Shown here: piece after piece, positions 1-8,610 of the stretch
Numbering within the stretch: the first letter of the stretch is position 1
Layout: each line of letters starts with the position of its first letter
NCBI GenBank assembly: GCA_023663505.1
Contig: JAMPHH010000057.1
Location: 1-21,625 of the forward strand
DNA: 21,625 bases
Source: Muribaculum sp.
Lineage (GTDB): Bacteria > Bacillota > Clostridia > Lachnospirales > Lachnospiraceae
Reading direction: 5' to 3'
Notes under the pieces: model-generated
Seen by the model: the letters and a program-made list of their open reading frames with translations, nothing else
What the model was told of the DNA's origin: nothing
Databases searched by the model: none
Made by a program: the position numbers and the translations under genes

Positions 1-140
1 TGGCTAAAATATCCAAACGGATATTACGACCACCCACTACTGGATTTTGGAACTCCCGCTGCCCCACCACCCTTATTTACACTTATATTATATCCTCTAA
101 CCTTAAGTCATACAATACCTTTCACCGACTCGGCATTTCA
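1..140. other. Left-edge intergenic, small hairpin
   Basis: This is non-coding sequence downstream of the leftmost minus-strand gene. It contains a 7-bp inverted repeat (AATATCC at 8-14 and GGATATT at 19-25, loop AAAC). On the minus strand the repeat is followed by TTAG only, so it is a weak terminator candidate at best. A minus-strand frame of about 27 codons runs through 30-110, but it has no start codon or ribosome binding site that I can support. Confidence 0.3.
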
Positions 141-1731
141 TCAAAATCGTCCTCCACTAAAAATCATATCCCATTTCGTCTTTATTCCCGTCAAAAGCTC
201 CCGCATCCGCCAGACGCCCACCGCCGCCAAAGGAATCATATACACCACATACGGCAGCACATACCGGCTCATGGCCTCCCAGACAATGCTGAACAGGAAT
301 CCGCCGATCACGGCGATCAACAGAATGCGATCCTCCAAGAAACGCTCCCGCTTCCTATGAACCAAAGCTGACGCCACATAAAACGCCGTCATAAAATAGA
401 GCAGGAATTGATAGCGGTTCATGTAATCTTTGACTGAATCCTCTCCCTCATAATAGATCCAGCGCACGATATTCGGAAGTTCCTCCACTTCACAGTCAAA
501 TCTTCGTGTCTCAAACAAACTGTGATAAGCGGGAGAATTCCACTGGGAAAGGATTTTTCGCAGAAAAAAATCTATACCATACGCCTTGTCCTCCCAAAAT
601 TCCCGCAGCCGCGCCTTTACGTCCGCCCTGTTATCAAGCGCTGTCCACTCCGTATCATAATTGTGTTCCAGCAATTCATTGTAGTTGCTCTCGTCATACC
701 AGCCCGGTCCTCTTGAACCGTCCTTCAATCCCATCAGCACATAGGAGATGTACGGAATCCCATCAAGCACCTCCCGTCCGGATATCTTCTCATAATAAAT
801 GCGAATACAGCCGTCCACAGCAAAAACCGACACAAATATCACAATCAGCCAGACCACCGCCTGTGGCTTCGCCTCGCGCAAAGCATAGACAATCAGTACG
901 ATACCTGCTGCCACAAGCACAATCAAAGAATTCATGCGCATGACACAAGCAGCCACCGCCGCAAGCGTCCCGCAAAATATGCTCGCTTTTCCTCCGCCTT
1001 TGCAATAACTAACAACCTGCCACATCAGTACCATAGTAAAAGTAATAGACGTAATTTCCCCATACACATAGGGTATATATATAAACAGAGGCATACAGCC
1101 CAAAAATATCAAAATATAATAAAAGCAGGCCTCCCGTTTGTGACAAATCAGCCACAACAGCTTGTATCCGCTATAAAACAAAAGCGGCATACACAGGGCA
1201 TTCATATACTGGAACGCCTGATAATTGTCCGTTCCAAACAAACGAAATAAAATTTGAATCACCAAAAGCAGACTGTACTGGTGTGGATTGTAGGACATAT
1301 ACCCCGGCGGCGTCATGGTACTGTATCGCCCCTCCATAATCAGCCCTGCCACATAGCACAAAGCCCTCCCGTCCGCCCCCGGTCTTACATGACACAGCGC
1401 AACCCAACCAATACTGACAGCAGCGACCAAAATCGCAGCCGCAATGACCACTATGCGCATCTTCTCCGGCGCAAGCCACCCTTTTGCCGCCGCCCGAACG
1501 CCAAGTCTGTAAATCAGAAACAGAACCGCCACAAATATCATAAATATCAACAGATTCCCGAGGACGCTGTCCACTACGGTCACGGGAATCTCCGAATTCG
1601 GTTTCAGATCTTCCGTGTATCGTATGCTGTAATAAGTAAGCCCCCCCCAAGACAAGCATACAGAACAGCAAAAGCGCCGTGTCCGCCGCCCGTTCCAGAA
1701 ACGCTCCGACCTTTTTTATCCTTGCTATCAT
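141..1731 (-). CDS. GT-C-like polytopic membrane glycosyltransferase, frameshifted
   Basis: This is a hydrophobic protein with about a dozen membrane segments. After the first segment comes a large extracytoplasmic loop with an acidic GADGRAL stretch, then a YNPHQYS loop and a YGEI motif. That layout resembles GT-C/PMT-type lipid-phosphosugar glycosyltransferases, but the family call is tentative. The natural start is the ATG at 1731: it directly follows the stop of the upstream S41 protease gene (TAA-ATG) with a GAGGGGG ribosome binding site before it. That frame gives 28-30 residues (MIARIKKVGAFLERAADTAL, then a hydrophobic stretch) and runs into a tract of eight G (minus strand, 1641-1648). 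Removing one G joins it to the long open frame that ends at 141. As written, only an internal ATG at 1655 opens the 504-residue frame, cutting into the first membrane helix. It could be a pseudogene, a phase-variable gene or a sequencing error. Confidence 0.7.
1641..1648 (-). repeat. Homopolymeric G8 tract at frameshift point
   Basis: Eight consecutive G on the minus strand lie within the first transmembrane helix codons of the GT-C-like gene. Seven (or ten) G would restore a continuous frame of about 529 residues. Such tracts slip during replication and are also error-prone in sequencing. Confidence 0.85.
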
Positions 1732-2934
1732 TTAATGCGTCCCCCTCAGCACTTCCTTCGCCTTCTCCAACTGATTATCATAGCGATCCTCGGTGCCGTA
1801 ATAGGTCTCTGCGTCAAACACGCACTCCACGTCAGGCTCAATCCCCGTGCCGTGGATATTGCGCCCGTTAGGGGTAAAATAGCTGCTGATGGTAAGCTTG
1901 ACGGCAGAACCGTCCTCCAAGGAGATAATCTGCTGCACGATTCCCTTGCCGAAGGTTGTAGTACCCACTAAGGTGCCCAGCCCATAATCCTGTATGGCTC
2001 CGGAGAGGATCTCCGACGCACTGGCGGAATTGCCGTTGATCAGCACCACCAAGGGCACCTTAAGCTCTCGGCTTCCGTCACAGCGATACTCCGAACGCTC
2101 CCCGTTCTTATCCTCCGTATACACGATCAGGCCTTCCGGAAGAAGCATTCTCGCGATATCCACCACCGCGCTCAAAGACCCCCCCGGATTGCCCCGCAGA
2201 TCAAGAATCAGCCCCTTCATATTAGAGCCCTTTGCCATAGCCAACGCATCTGCGAATTGATCCACCGTCACATCGTCAAACTCCGTGATCTCAATGTAAG
2301 CAAGCTCCTCGTCAAGCATCTCAAAATTAACCGTGGGGCTCTCCACCTTCCTTCTGGGAACAGAGATCTCCAGATAATCCGACTCCCCGCTGCGCACGAT
2401 GGTCAATTTCACCGTCGTGCCCGCAGGCCCCTTGATCAACGCCACTGCCTCCGTCAGGCTCATTCCATACATGGACTGATCATTCACCCTGTAAATCAAA
2501 TCGTCCGGACGCAGATCCGCCTCCTCCGCGGGAGTCCCCGCTATGATGCCGCTGATCTTTGGAAGGGCGGTCACACTGTCCAATCCCACATAGGCGCCGA
2601 TTCCGTAATAAATCCCTTCTGTCTGATCCATAAGAGCCGTGAGCTCCTCCGCCGTGTAATACTCGGAATAGGGGTCATTCAACGCCGCGAGCATACCGCG
2701 ATAGATCCCTTCCTCAAGCTCCCCGTCCGTCATTTCCGCCAGATAAAACCTATTATGAATCAACTGTTCCAGACTCTCAATCTTGCCCAGCACCTGATCA
2801 TTCAACAACGTGTCATCAGACAGGCGCACATTTTGCTTGAAAATAACACTGACAATGATCAGTGATACCAGAAGTCCGATTACAAGACCGAGGACAAAGA
2901 GTCCCCAGCTCTTTTTACTATTCTCATTCTCCAT
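1732..2934 (-). CDS. S41 family carboxyl-terminal processing protease (CtpA/CtpB type)
   Basis: A membrane-anchored serine protease of 400 residues. An N-terminal signal-anchor helix (about residues 8-30) is followed by a leader region, a PDZ domain (roughly 95-180, with ISGIIAGTPAEEADLRPDD) and the S41 catalytic domain. The catalytic serine is the middle Ser of NGNSASASEI, the lysine is in TFGKG 25 residues later, and a Gln follows four residues after the lysine, which matches the Ser-Lys-Gln arrangement of CtpB/Prc. It is therefore likely active outside the membrane. I prefer the ATG at 2934 because AGGG lies 10 bases upstream; an in-frame TTG at 2943 sits on top of that site. The gene lies 24 bases after the M23 peptidase gene and abuts the next gene, so it is cotranscribed with the ftsEX cluster. 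Its partner is not shown; processing or turnover of the neighbouring hydrolase is an inference. Confidence 0.93.
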   Translation of the reverse strand: MENENSKKSWGLFVLGLVIGLLVSLIIVSVIFKQNVRLSDDTLLNDQVLGKIESLEQLIHNRFYLAEMTDGELEEGIYRGMLAALNDPYSEYYTAEELTALMDQTEGIYYGIGAYVGLDSVTALPKISGIIAGTPAEEADLRPDDLIYRVNDQSMYGMSLTEAVALIKGPAGTTVKLTIVRSGESDYLEISVPRRKVESPTVNFEMLDEELAYIEITEFDDVTVDQFADALAMAKGSNMKGLILDLRGNPGGSLSAVVDIARMLLPEGLIVYTEDKNGERSEYRCDGSRELKVPLVVLINGNSASASEILSGAIQDYGLGTLVGTTTFGKGIVQQIISLEDGSAVKLTISSYFTPNGRNIHGTGIEPDVECVFDAETYYGTEDRYDNQLEKAKEVLRGTH

Positions 2935-2958
2935 AATCTTCAATCCCTTTTTGCTTAA

Positions 2959-4179
2959 TTATTTTGATATATAATCCCAAGGCGATACATAAGAGCCATT
3001 CTTTCGCACGCTAAAATGTAAATGATTGCCCGTGGAGCGTCCCGTGCTTCCCACCGCCGCGATCGTCTCCCCCCGCACTACGATATCACCCTTCTCCACA
3101 TAGAGCGCCGAGGCGTGCATGTATATGGTATACAATTCGTCACCATGGTTGATCATCACATAATTCCCCATGGTCGCACTGTAAGTAGCCGCCACCACCT
3201 TGCCGTCATAGGCGGCATAGATCGCCGTGCCCTTGGGAGAGGCAAAGTCCACACCGTTATGGAATTGCTCCACCCCGAGCGTGGGGTGCATACGCATTCC
3301 GTATTCATCGGAGACTCTGGTGTAAGAGGCGAGCGGGAATTTGAACGCGCCGCCGTCATAGGTGATCACCTCGCCATTCTGGGCGAGGATCTGGCGCTTC
3401 TCCTCAGCGATCGCCTCCTCCAAGGCGGCGATCTCCGCGTCCTGATCGCGGATCATCTGCTCATACTCTGCGATCGCCTGCTCCTTATTGTTGATATCGG
3501 TCTCATAATCCGTGATATCCTGATTCTTCTGCTCGATCAGAGCCTCCAGATTCGCCTGCTCCAGCTCCACATTTTCCTTGGTCTGATCCAGTATCTCCTT
3601 TTCCAACTCCAACTGCTCCTTACAAAGCTCCACCAAATGGCGGTTTGTCTTGTAGGTCTCATACATCTGCCTGTCATACTCGGCAATCTTCTCAATGGAA
3701 TCCGCGCGGTTGAGGAATCCGCCAATATCCTCGGACGACAGGAATATCTCCAAAATCTGCATACTGTTCTGCTCATACATCATTCGAAGCCGCTTGACCA
3801 TCGCCTGCTTTTGCGATTCCTCCGTGTCCATGGCTTCGTCCAGTTCCTCCTGCGTCTCCTCAAGCTCTGACTGCTTTATGGCGATCTGCTGTTTCAGATT
3901 CGAGATATTCTGCTCGATCTGTGCAAGCTCGCTGTCTAGCTGCGCCACATACACCTTCAGATTGGACTTCTGTGTCTCCAGCTCCTTCTTCAGCTTCTGC
4001 AGATTTGTCAAATCCCCTTTCAGGCTCTCCTTCTCCTTTTCCATCTTGTCGATCTCTTTTTCCTTTGCCTTGATGCTGTCCGAGGTAAGCGCCTGCACAG
4101 AAATATGCCCCGCATTGCCAAGCAGCGCCGCGACCATGATTATCGAAATAAGATATCTGACCCTAACAGAAAATTTCAA
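2959..4179 (-). CDS. Coiled-coil M23 peptidoglycan endopeptidase (EnvC/PcsB-like role)
   Basis: A 406-residue exported cell-wall hydrolase. It has a signal peptide (basic MKFSVRVRYL, then a hydrophobic run ending near VQA, residue 30), a long charged coiled coil (about 34-260) and a C-terminal LytM/M23 domain (about 280-405). The zinc ligands appear intact: HNGVD (His and Asp), a later MHASAL and HLHF (HxH). Unlike E. coli EnvC, which has lost zinc ligands, it may itself be catalytic. The position immediately after ftsEX fits the known logic in which FtsX binds a coiled-coil hydrolase and ATP hydrolysis by FtsE opens it (CwlO in Bacillus, PcsB in streptococci, EnvC in E. coli). The start is a TTG at 4179 with GAGAGG 8 bases upstream; no ATG lies closer. 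Confidence 0.92.
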   Translation of the reverse strand: MKFSVRVRYLISIIMVAALLGNAGHISVQALTSDSIKAKEKEIDKMEKEKESLKGDLTNLQKLKKELETQKSNLKVYVAQLDSELAQIEQNISNLKQQIAIKQSELEETQEELDEAMDTEESQKQAMVKRLRMMYEQNSMQILEIFLSSEDIGGFLNRADSIEKIAEYDRQMYETYKTNRHLVELCKEQLELEKEILDQTKENVELEQANLEALIEQKNQDITDYETDINNKEQAIAEYEQMIRDQDAEIAALEEAIAEEKRQILAQNGEVITYDGGAFKFPLASYTRVSDEYGMRMHPTLGVEQFHNGVDFASPKGTAIYAAYDGKVVAATYSATMGNYVMINHGDELYTIYMHASALYVEKGDIVVRGETIAAVGSTGRSTGNHLHFSVRKNGSYVSPWDYISK

Positions 4180-4238
4180 TGCCTCTACCTCTCAATATAT
4201 GAAACAGAATCCCCTTGCAACACATAAACCGTCCTTTG

Positions 4239-5186
4239 CTACACCTTCAAATGCTTTCTCACGGTAGTGATACTTCCCATGAAGCCAATCCCCACTCCGA
4301 CAATAAGTGACACAGGCGTCAGTACGTTGAATATCTCCTCCGCCGACAGGAAATGCAGGAATTGGCTCAGCACCTCGAACCTCTCCACCACATAATTCAA
4401 GGCATAATTATATACACTGTAAATCACTCCCAAGGGAATCGCCGCACCGATCAAACCAATGATCATACCCTCCAACACAAAGGGCGCTCTCACGAAGAAA
4501 TCCGTAGCGCCGATATATTTCATGATACCGATCTCCTCCTTGCGAACCGAGATTCCCACCGCCACGGTGTTGCTGATCAGGAAAATACTCACCGCCAGCA
4601 GCACGATAATGATGCCCACTGACACATACGCGATCAAGAGATTCACGCCGCTCAGGGTGTTGGCAGTCAGCGAGGAATAATTGACCTTGCGCACCTCGGG
4701 GATAGACTCCAACCAGCTAACCAACGCGCTCTGCATCGACACGTCGCTCAAATACACCTGATAGCTGTCCCAGCCCTCCATTGGATTCTCCGTATACCCG
4801 TCCTGATAATTCTCGCCAAAATAAGCTTTTCCGAAGGATGCCCATGCCTCGTCATCAGAGACAAATACCACATTTGAAACCTCCACACGGGCGGCGATCT
4901 GCTGACCGATCTCCTCTATGCGTTCGGGAGTGGGCAGCTCCTCAGGAAGATGTGTTCTCTTACATTCGTCCGGAATCTCTCCCTCATAGTGAAAAAAAAC
5001 CGAGACAGACACCCCTTCCTCCGCCGTCCTCACGATATGCTGAAAATTCATCACAATGGCATAAAACAAGCCAAACAGGAAAAGGCACGCGGAGATCGTT
5101 GCGATAGACGCCAGTGAAAAAAGCTTGTTGCGGAAAATATTGGCAAAGCCCTGTCTGATCGTATAGAACAATGTACTAATCTTCAT
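4239..5186 (-). CDS. ftsX: Cell division protein FtsX
   Basis: A 315-residue integral membrane subunit of the FtsEX complex. There is a cytoplasmic N-terminal stretch, a first membrane helix (about residues 22-45), a large extracytoplasmic domain (about 55-165) and three further helices near residues 175-205, 225-255 and 285-310. This is the standard four-helix FtsX layout, with the MacB-type coupling motif region ISVRKEEIGIMKYIGAT. The extracellular domain is expected to bind the coiled-coil hydrolase encoded next. The ATG at 5186 lies inside the end of ftsE (11-base overlap), with GGAGG upstream inside ftsE, which indicates translational coupling. Confidence 0.96.
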   Translation of the reverse strand: MKISTLFYTIRQGFANIFRNKLFSLASIATISACLFLFGLFYAIVMNFQHIVRTAEEGVSVSVFFHYEGEIPDECKRTHLPEELPTPERIEEIGQQIAARVEVSNVVFVSDDEAWASFGKAYFGENYQDGYTENPMEGWDSYQVYLSDVSMQSALVSWLESIPEVRKVNYSSLTANTLSGVNLLIAYVSVGIIIVLLAVSIFLISNTVAVGISVRKEEIGIMKYIGATDFFVRAPFVLEGMIIGLIGAAIPLGVIYSVYNYALNYVVERFEVLSQFLHFLSAEEIFNVLTPVSLIVGVGIGFMGSITTVRKHLKV

Positions 5187-5919
5187 CTATGTATCCGCCC
5201 TCCTCCTCGTCACTGACGATCACGCCCTTCTTCAGCGTGATCACGCGCTTGCGCATGGCATTCACAATCTCACTGTTGTGAGTCACCACCAAAACAGTCG
5301 TTCCGGACTCGTTGATCTCCTCCAAAAGCTTCATGATCTCCCAAGAATTATTGGGATCGAGATTACCCGTAGGCTCGTCCGCCAACAGAATAGAGGGTTT
5401 GTTCACCAAGGCCCTTGCCAGCGCAACGCGCTGCTGTTCGCCGCCCGAGAGCTGACGGGGCTTGGATTTATATTTGCCCGCCAATCCCACCGTCGCGAGG
5501 ATCGTAGGCACATTCCTTCGGATCTCATTCACGGGCGTCTCCACAATCCTCTGGGCGAAGGCTACATTCTCATAGACATTCCGATCCTTCAAGAGTCTGA
5601 AATCCTGAAACACCACGCCCAAATTACGGCGAAACTGCGGAATCTTTCTGTGGGAAAGCTTTCCCAGATCATGACCCATAACATAAACACTGCCGCTGGA
5701 AGCCGTAAGCTCCCGCAGCAGAAGTTTTATCATAGTCGATTTACCCGAACCGCTGTCTCCCACAATAAAGACAAATTCACCGGGCTTGATGCTCAGACTC
5801 ACATTGTTTAAAGCCGCGGCTCCGACAGAGTAGCTCTTACTCACGTTATCCAGACAGATAATGCCATTTTTCTCTATAAATTCCTCTCTCTTTTGCCGCA
5901 GCAGCTCCTTTTTTGTCAT
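5176..5919 (-). CDS. ftsE: Cell division ATP-binding protein FtsE
   Basis: A 247-residue ABC ATPase and partner of FtsX. It has Walker A GDSGSGKST (residues 54-62), a Q-loop in VVFQDFRLL (about 103-111), signature LSGGEQQR (157-164), Walker B ILLADEP (177-183) and a switch His in VVTHN. About 20 residues precede the usual start of the domain, and there is a short acidic tail (DEEEGGYIDED). The ATG at 5919 has GGAGGA at good spacing, so I keep the longer N-terminus. It is the first gene of the envelope cluster and lies 82 bases downstream of the PucR-type regulator, so it could share its transcript; a weak TGGCAT/ATGCCA dyad (5953-5973) is the only structure seen in the gap. Confidence 0.97.
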   Translation of the reverse strand: MTKKELLRQKREEFIEKNGIICLDNVSKSYSVGAAALNNVSLSIKPGEFVFIVGDSGSGKSTMIKLLLRELTASSGSVYVMGHDLGKLSHRKIPQFRRNLGVVFQDFRLLKDRNVYENVAFAQRIVETPVNEIRRNVPTILATVGLAGKYKSKPRQLSGGEQQRVALARALVNKPSILLADEPTGNLDPNNSWEIMKLLEEINESGTTVLVVTHNSEIVNAMRKRVITLKKGVIVSDEEEGGYIDED

Positions 5920-6001
5920 TCGTCTCCTCCAAATTGTCGTTATTCATCCTTATGGCATGTCCTTAATATGCCACAGTTCAGCCCTCCGCCAAGCTGCGAC
6001 C

Positions 6002-7087
6002 TTAGTATTCAAACGTCTCCATATATTTCATATACTTCACCACCATCAAGGCAATTTTAAAGGTGATGGCGTCCTCAAACACACGCAGGTCAAGCCCCGT
6101 GCTCTTTTGCAGCTTGTCCAGACGATACACCAAGGTATTGCGGTGAATGAACAGCTGCCTTGAGGTCTCGGATACATTCAGGCTGTTTTCAAAAAATTTG
6201 TGAATGGTAGCCAAGGTCTCCTCGTCAAACTCGTCGGGACTCTTGCCTCCGAAGATCTCTCTGATGAACATTTTGCACAGTGGAATCGGAAGCTGGTAGA
6301 TCAGACGCCCGATTCCCAGCTCACTGTATGCGATCAAGTCCCTATCGTCAAAAAAGATCTTGCCCACGTCCAGAGCCATCTTCGCCTCCTTATAGGAACG
6401 GCTGACCTCCTTGATCTCGCGAACCACCGTCCCGTAGGAAATGCGCACACCCTGAACCCCCTCCTTTTGGAGATATGTGATCAGGCTGCGGGCGGACTTC
6501 TCAATCTCCTTGACCGTCTCCGCCTCGGGAAGCTCCTTTACTATAATAACATCTTTCTCATCAACTGCGGTGATGAAATCTTTTCCATGATTGCCAAGGA
6601 ATCCCCTCGACAGCTCCAGCACATTGCTGTCCTTCCCCGCCGCGTTCTCCACGATAAGCACTACCCTGAGCACGTCCGTCTGAATGTGCAGCTTCTTGGA
6701 TCTGCTGTAAATATCCACCAGAAGCAGATTATCCAACAAAAGATTCTTAAAGAAATTGTCCTTGTCAAAACGCTCCTTATACGCCACCAAGAGATTTTGA
6801 ATCTGAAAAGCAACCATCTTGCCGATCATGTATACGTCCTCGCCGACGCCCCCCGCCACGAGAATGTACTCAAGCTGCTGTTCGTCAAAAATCTTGAAAT
6901 ACTGATACCCCTGGATCTCCTGAGAATCCGCCGGCGACGCGGCAAACTCCACAGCCGCGCCCGAACAGTTCCCCATATCCATCGTAGACGCAATCTCCTT
7001 GCCATCTGTGTCCATGACACAGAGCTCCACACGGGAAATCCCCTTTAACCCGTCAATCGTATTTTGCAAAATCTGATTTGAAATCAT
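6002..7087 (-). CDS. PucR/CdaR-family transcriptional regulator
   Basis: A 361-residue regulator. The N-terminal about 130 residues look like a small-molecule sensor of the diacid-recognition or similar type, with a histidine-poor mixed fold (CVMDTDGKEIAST). The middle (about 140-265) resembles the degenerate GGDEF-like domain of this family. The C-terminus (about 285-350) is the PucR-type helix-turn-helix, recognisable from NVSETSRQLFIHRNTLVYRL followed by LDKL and GLDLRVFEDA. Members bind DNA and often control sugar-acid or purine use, but the ligand here cannot be read from sequence. The ATG at 7087 has AAAGGAG upstream. The 5' leader can form alternative hairpins, one of which covers that ribosome binding site (see 7096-7134). 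Conservation next to ftsE would suggest a link to envelope growth, which remains an inference. Confidence 0.85.
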   Translation of the reverse strand: MISNQILQNTIDGLKGISRVELCVMDTDGKEIASTMDMGNCSGAAVEFAASPADSQEIQGYQYFKIFDEQQLEYILVAGGVGEDVYMIGKMVAFQIQNLLVAYKERFDKDNFFKNLLLDNLLLVDIYSRSKKLHIQTDVLRVVLIVENAAGKDSNVLELSRGFLGNHGKDFITAVDEKDVIIVKELPEAETVKEIEKSARSLITYLQKEGVQGVRISYGTVVREIKEVSRSYKEAKMALDVGKIFFDDRDLIAYSELGIGRLIYQLPIPLCKMFIREIFGGKSPDEFDEETLATIHKFFENSLNVSETSRQLFIHRNTLVYRLDKLQKSTGLDLRVFEDAITFKIALMVVKYMKYMETFEY

Positions 7088-7095
7088 ATACCCGC

Positions 7096-7134
7096 TCCTT
7101 TACGTAAGGAAACGCTGATGAAAGCGTGTCCTTA
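7096..7134 (-). promoter_or_regulatory. Alternative hairpins over RBS of PucR-type gene
   Basis: In the mRNA direction TAAGGA (7134-7129) and ACGCT (7127-7123) pair with AGCGT (7116-7112) and TCCTTA (7110-7105), forming an 11-bp stem with one mismatch and a 6-base loop. The same TCCTT arm (7110-7106) can instead pair with AAGGA of the ribosome binding site (7100-7096), with a 5-base loop. The two pairings exclude each other, so the longer stem would free the ribosome binding site. This is seen by eye only; folding energies were not computed. Confidence 0.4.
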
Positions 7135-7234
7135 GAAATACCCCCTAAATGTTATATCAAAACATACCTAACACAAATGTACAAAAAAAATGTCAAAAAA
7201 GCAATAGTTTTTCGGAGAATTTTCACAAAAAAAT

Positions 7235-7286
7235 AAAAAAAGGGCTTTTAGAAGCATATGACACTTCTCAAATCCCTCTTTTTATT
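7235..7286 (-). terminator. Rho-independent terminator after yjfB-like gene
   Basis: On the minus strand GAGGGATTTGAGAAG pairs imperfectly with CTTCTAAAAGCCCT across a 9-base loop (7255-7263). It is followed by a long T-rich run (CCCTTTTTTTATTTTTTT direction). The plus strand also ends in CTTTTTATT, so it may work both ways. It lies about 100 bases beyond the stop of the YjfB-like gene. Confidence 0.7.
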
Positions 7287-7388
7287 CCTGCGAGCAATGA
7301 TCCAAGTCAACTGCAAATTGACCTTGTGCCAATTCCTGCACGGACAATTGTCTCGCGCAGGCAGTATGTACCCGCCCTCGACGCAAGG

Positions 7389-7580
7389 CTAGACTCTCAT
7401 ATCAAAGTTCGCCCCGACAGCAGGATTCACACTCCGCTCCATGGCAGCCGCATCGATCATCTCCACAAGCCCCTGTCCCAGAGCCTCGTTGGTATCCATA
7501 GCCTTATCCAATACAGCTATGCTTACTTGGTTTTGAACCTTGCCTGCCGACATTGCCATTGACACTCCTGCAATATCCAT
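7389..7580 (-). CDS. YjfB-family putative motility protein
   Basis: A 63-residue protein beginning MDIAGVSMAMSAGKVQNQVS and ending near NPAVGANFDMRV. This matches the small YjfB family (about 60 residues; MDIA-S-AMS start, Q-VSIAV--KAMD core, P-LG-N-D end), members of which occur in flagellated Firmicutes. Its biochemical role is not known to me. The start at 7580 is chosen because GGGAGG lies 7-8 bases upstream; an in-frame ATG at 7616 has no such site and adds residues foreign to the family. It stands alone with its own terminator. Its presence suggests the host is, or descends from, a motile species. Confidence 0.82.
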   Translation of the reverse strand: MDIAGVSMAMSAGKVQNQVSIAVLDKAMDTNEALGQGLVEMIDAAAMERSVNPAVGANFDMRV

Positions 7581-7712
7581 ACGACACCTCCCTCTGACTA
7601 ATCCGCTTCCCTGCATAGGTCATTAGTCCTGCTTTTATTATAGCACAGCCCGCCGCAAATTCAAGCAAATCTTTCGCAACCGTCACAGCTTAAAATGCTG
7701 CAAAAATCCCGC

Positions 7713-8549
7713 TCACACGCGCCGAATGACACCGTTCTTGATCTCGATCTCGCGATTCTTCAAGAGGTGTCCGACTGCCCGCTTAAATTCATTTTTGCTC
7801 ATATTCGTCTCGCGCCTGATGACCTCGGGGTCAGCCTTCTCCGTGAAGGGCAGCACTCCGTCATAGCTGTCCAAGAGCTTCCGCAATACCTCGCCGTCCT
7901 TCTCGATCTGGAGATACGCCTTCTCACGAATGCTCAGGGTGAGCCTGCCATCCTCCATGACCTGAGCCACGCGAGCCTCTATATCCTCGCCGACCGTCAC
8001 GCTGCCATACAATTCCTTCTTGGGGATCAGCGCGGAATAAATATTGTCCACCGCCACAAACGCTCCAAAATTATTGCTGATCTCATAGACCCTGCCCCGC
8101 ACGCGGTCGTCCCTTTGGTAAGGGCTGTCCGAGCGCAGATTCTCATACACATTCATCGTGGCGCAAAGCCTGTCGCTCTTGTCGATATAGAGCGACACCA
8201 ACACCCTGTCCCCCTCCCTCACGCGACGCTTCTGCTGCTTGTAGGGCAGAAACAGATCCTTCTCCAACCCCCAGTCCAGAAAGGCGCCTATCTTGCCCAC
8301 CTGTACCACGGAAAGCTCCGCAACCTGTCCCATCATAAGCTTTGGCGTGTTGGTGGTGGCGATCATTCTGTCATTGGAGTCGCGATAGACAAATACCTCC
8401 ACGGTATCCCCCACCCTGCTGCCCTCGGGCACCTGCTTTAAAGGCAGGAGAACACGCTCCTCCTGATGCTGTTGGGAGCATGCGAGATATACGCCGAACT
8501 CCACGGATTTTACAATGCTCAATTCCTGCTTTTCACCTAATTTTATCAT
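7713..8549 (-). CDS. cvfB: S1 RNA-binding domain protein CvfB
   Basis: A 278-residue cytoplasmic RNA-binding protein. It has tandem S1-type OB domains (about residues 1-60, 65-135 and 145-215; note VGKIGAFLDWGLEKDLFLP and NNFGAFVAVDN) and a C-terminal winged-helix domain (about 220-278, MSKNEFKRAVGHLLKNREIE). This is the order known for CvfB, a conserved regulator of virulence factor expression in staphylococci and streptococci. The start at 8549 is set by AGAAGGG 7 bases upstream. Earlier in-frame ATGs (8567, 8654) lack a ribosome binding site and would overlap the thioesterase gene. It lies 61 bases downstream of that gene and probably shares its transcript. Confidence 0.9.
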   Translation of the reverse strand: MIKLGEKQELSIVKSVEFGVYLACSQQHQEERVLLPLKQVPEGSRVGDTVEVFVYRDSNDRMIATTNTPKLMMGQVAELSVVQVGKIGAFLDWGLEKDLFLPYKQQKRRVREGDRVLVSLYIDKSDRLCATMNVYENLRSDSPYQRDDRVRGRVYEISNNFGAFVAVDNIYSALIPKKELYGSVTVGEDIEARVAQVMEDGRLTLSIREKAYLQIEKDGEVLRKLLDSYDGVLPFTEKADPEVIRRETNMSKNEFKRAVGHLLKNREIEIKNGVIRRV

Positions 8550-8610
8550 AGAAATACCCTTCTCCATAACGCAAATGCCATATCGCTGAACGTTTATTGT
8601 CTTATCATGC

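Larger units (their letters stand above)
7088..7388 (-). other. Intergenic stretch: leader, terminator, AT-rich tract
   Basis: About 300 bases without a gene. From the low end it holds the structured leader of the PucR-type gene (7096-7134), an AT-rich stretch with a TTGACA-like hexamer on the minus strand (TGTCAA at 7191-7196) but no convincing -10 partner at 17 bases, the terminator of the yjfB-like gene (7235-7286), and about 100 bases of trailer containing several CAATTG/CCAATT-like words (7313-7350) with no clear function. Confidence 0.5.

Noticed and set aside
3022..3870. 282-codon plus-strand open frame opposite the M23 peptidase gene
   Set aside because: It is antisense to a well-supported gene, has no RBS, and its composition (Ile/Leu/His/Arg rich) is the mirror of coiled-coil codons.
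6200..7048. 282-codon plus-strand open frame opposite the PucR-type gene
   Set aside because: It is antisense to a gene with clear helix-turn-helix motifs; it has no ribosome binding site and no recognisable domain.
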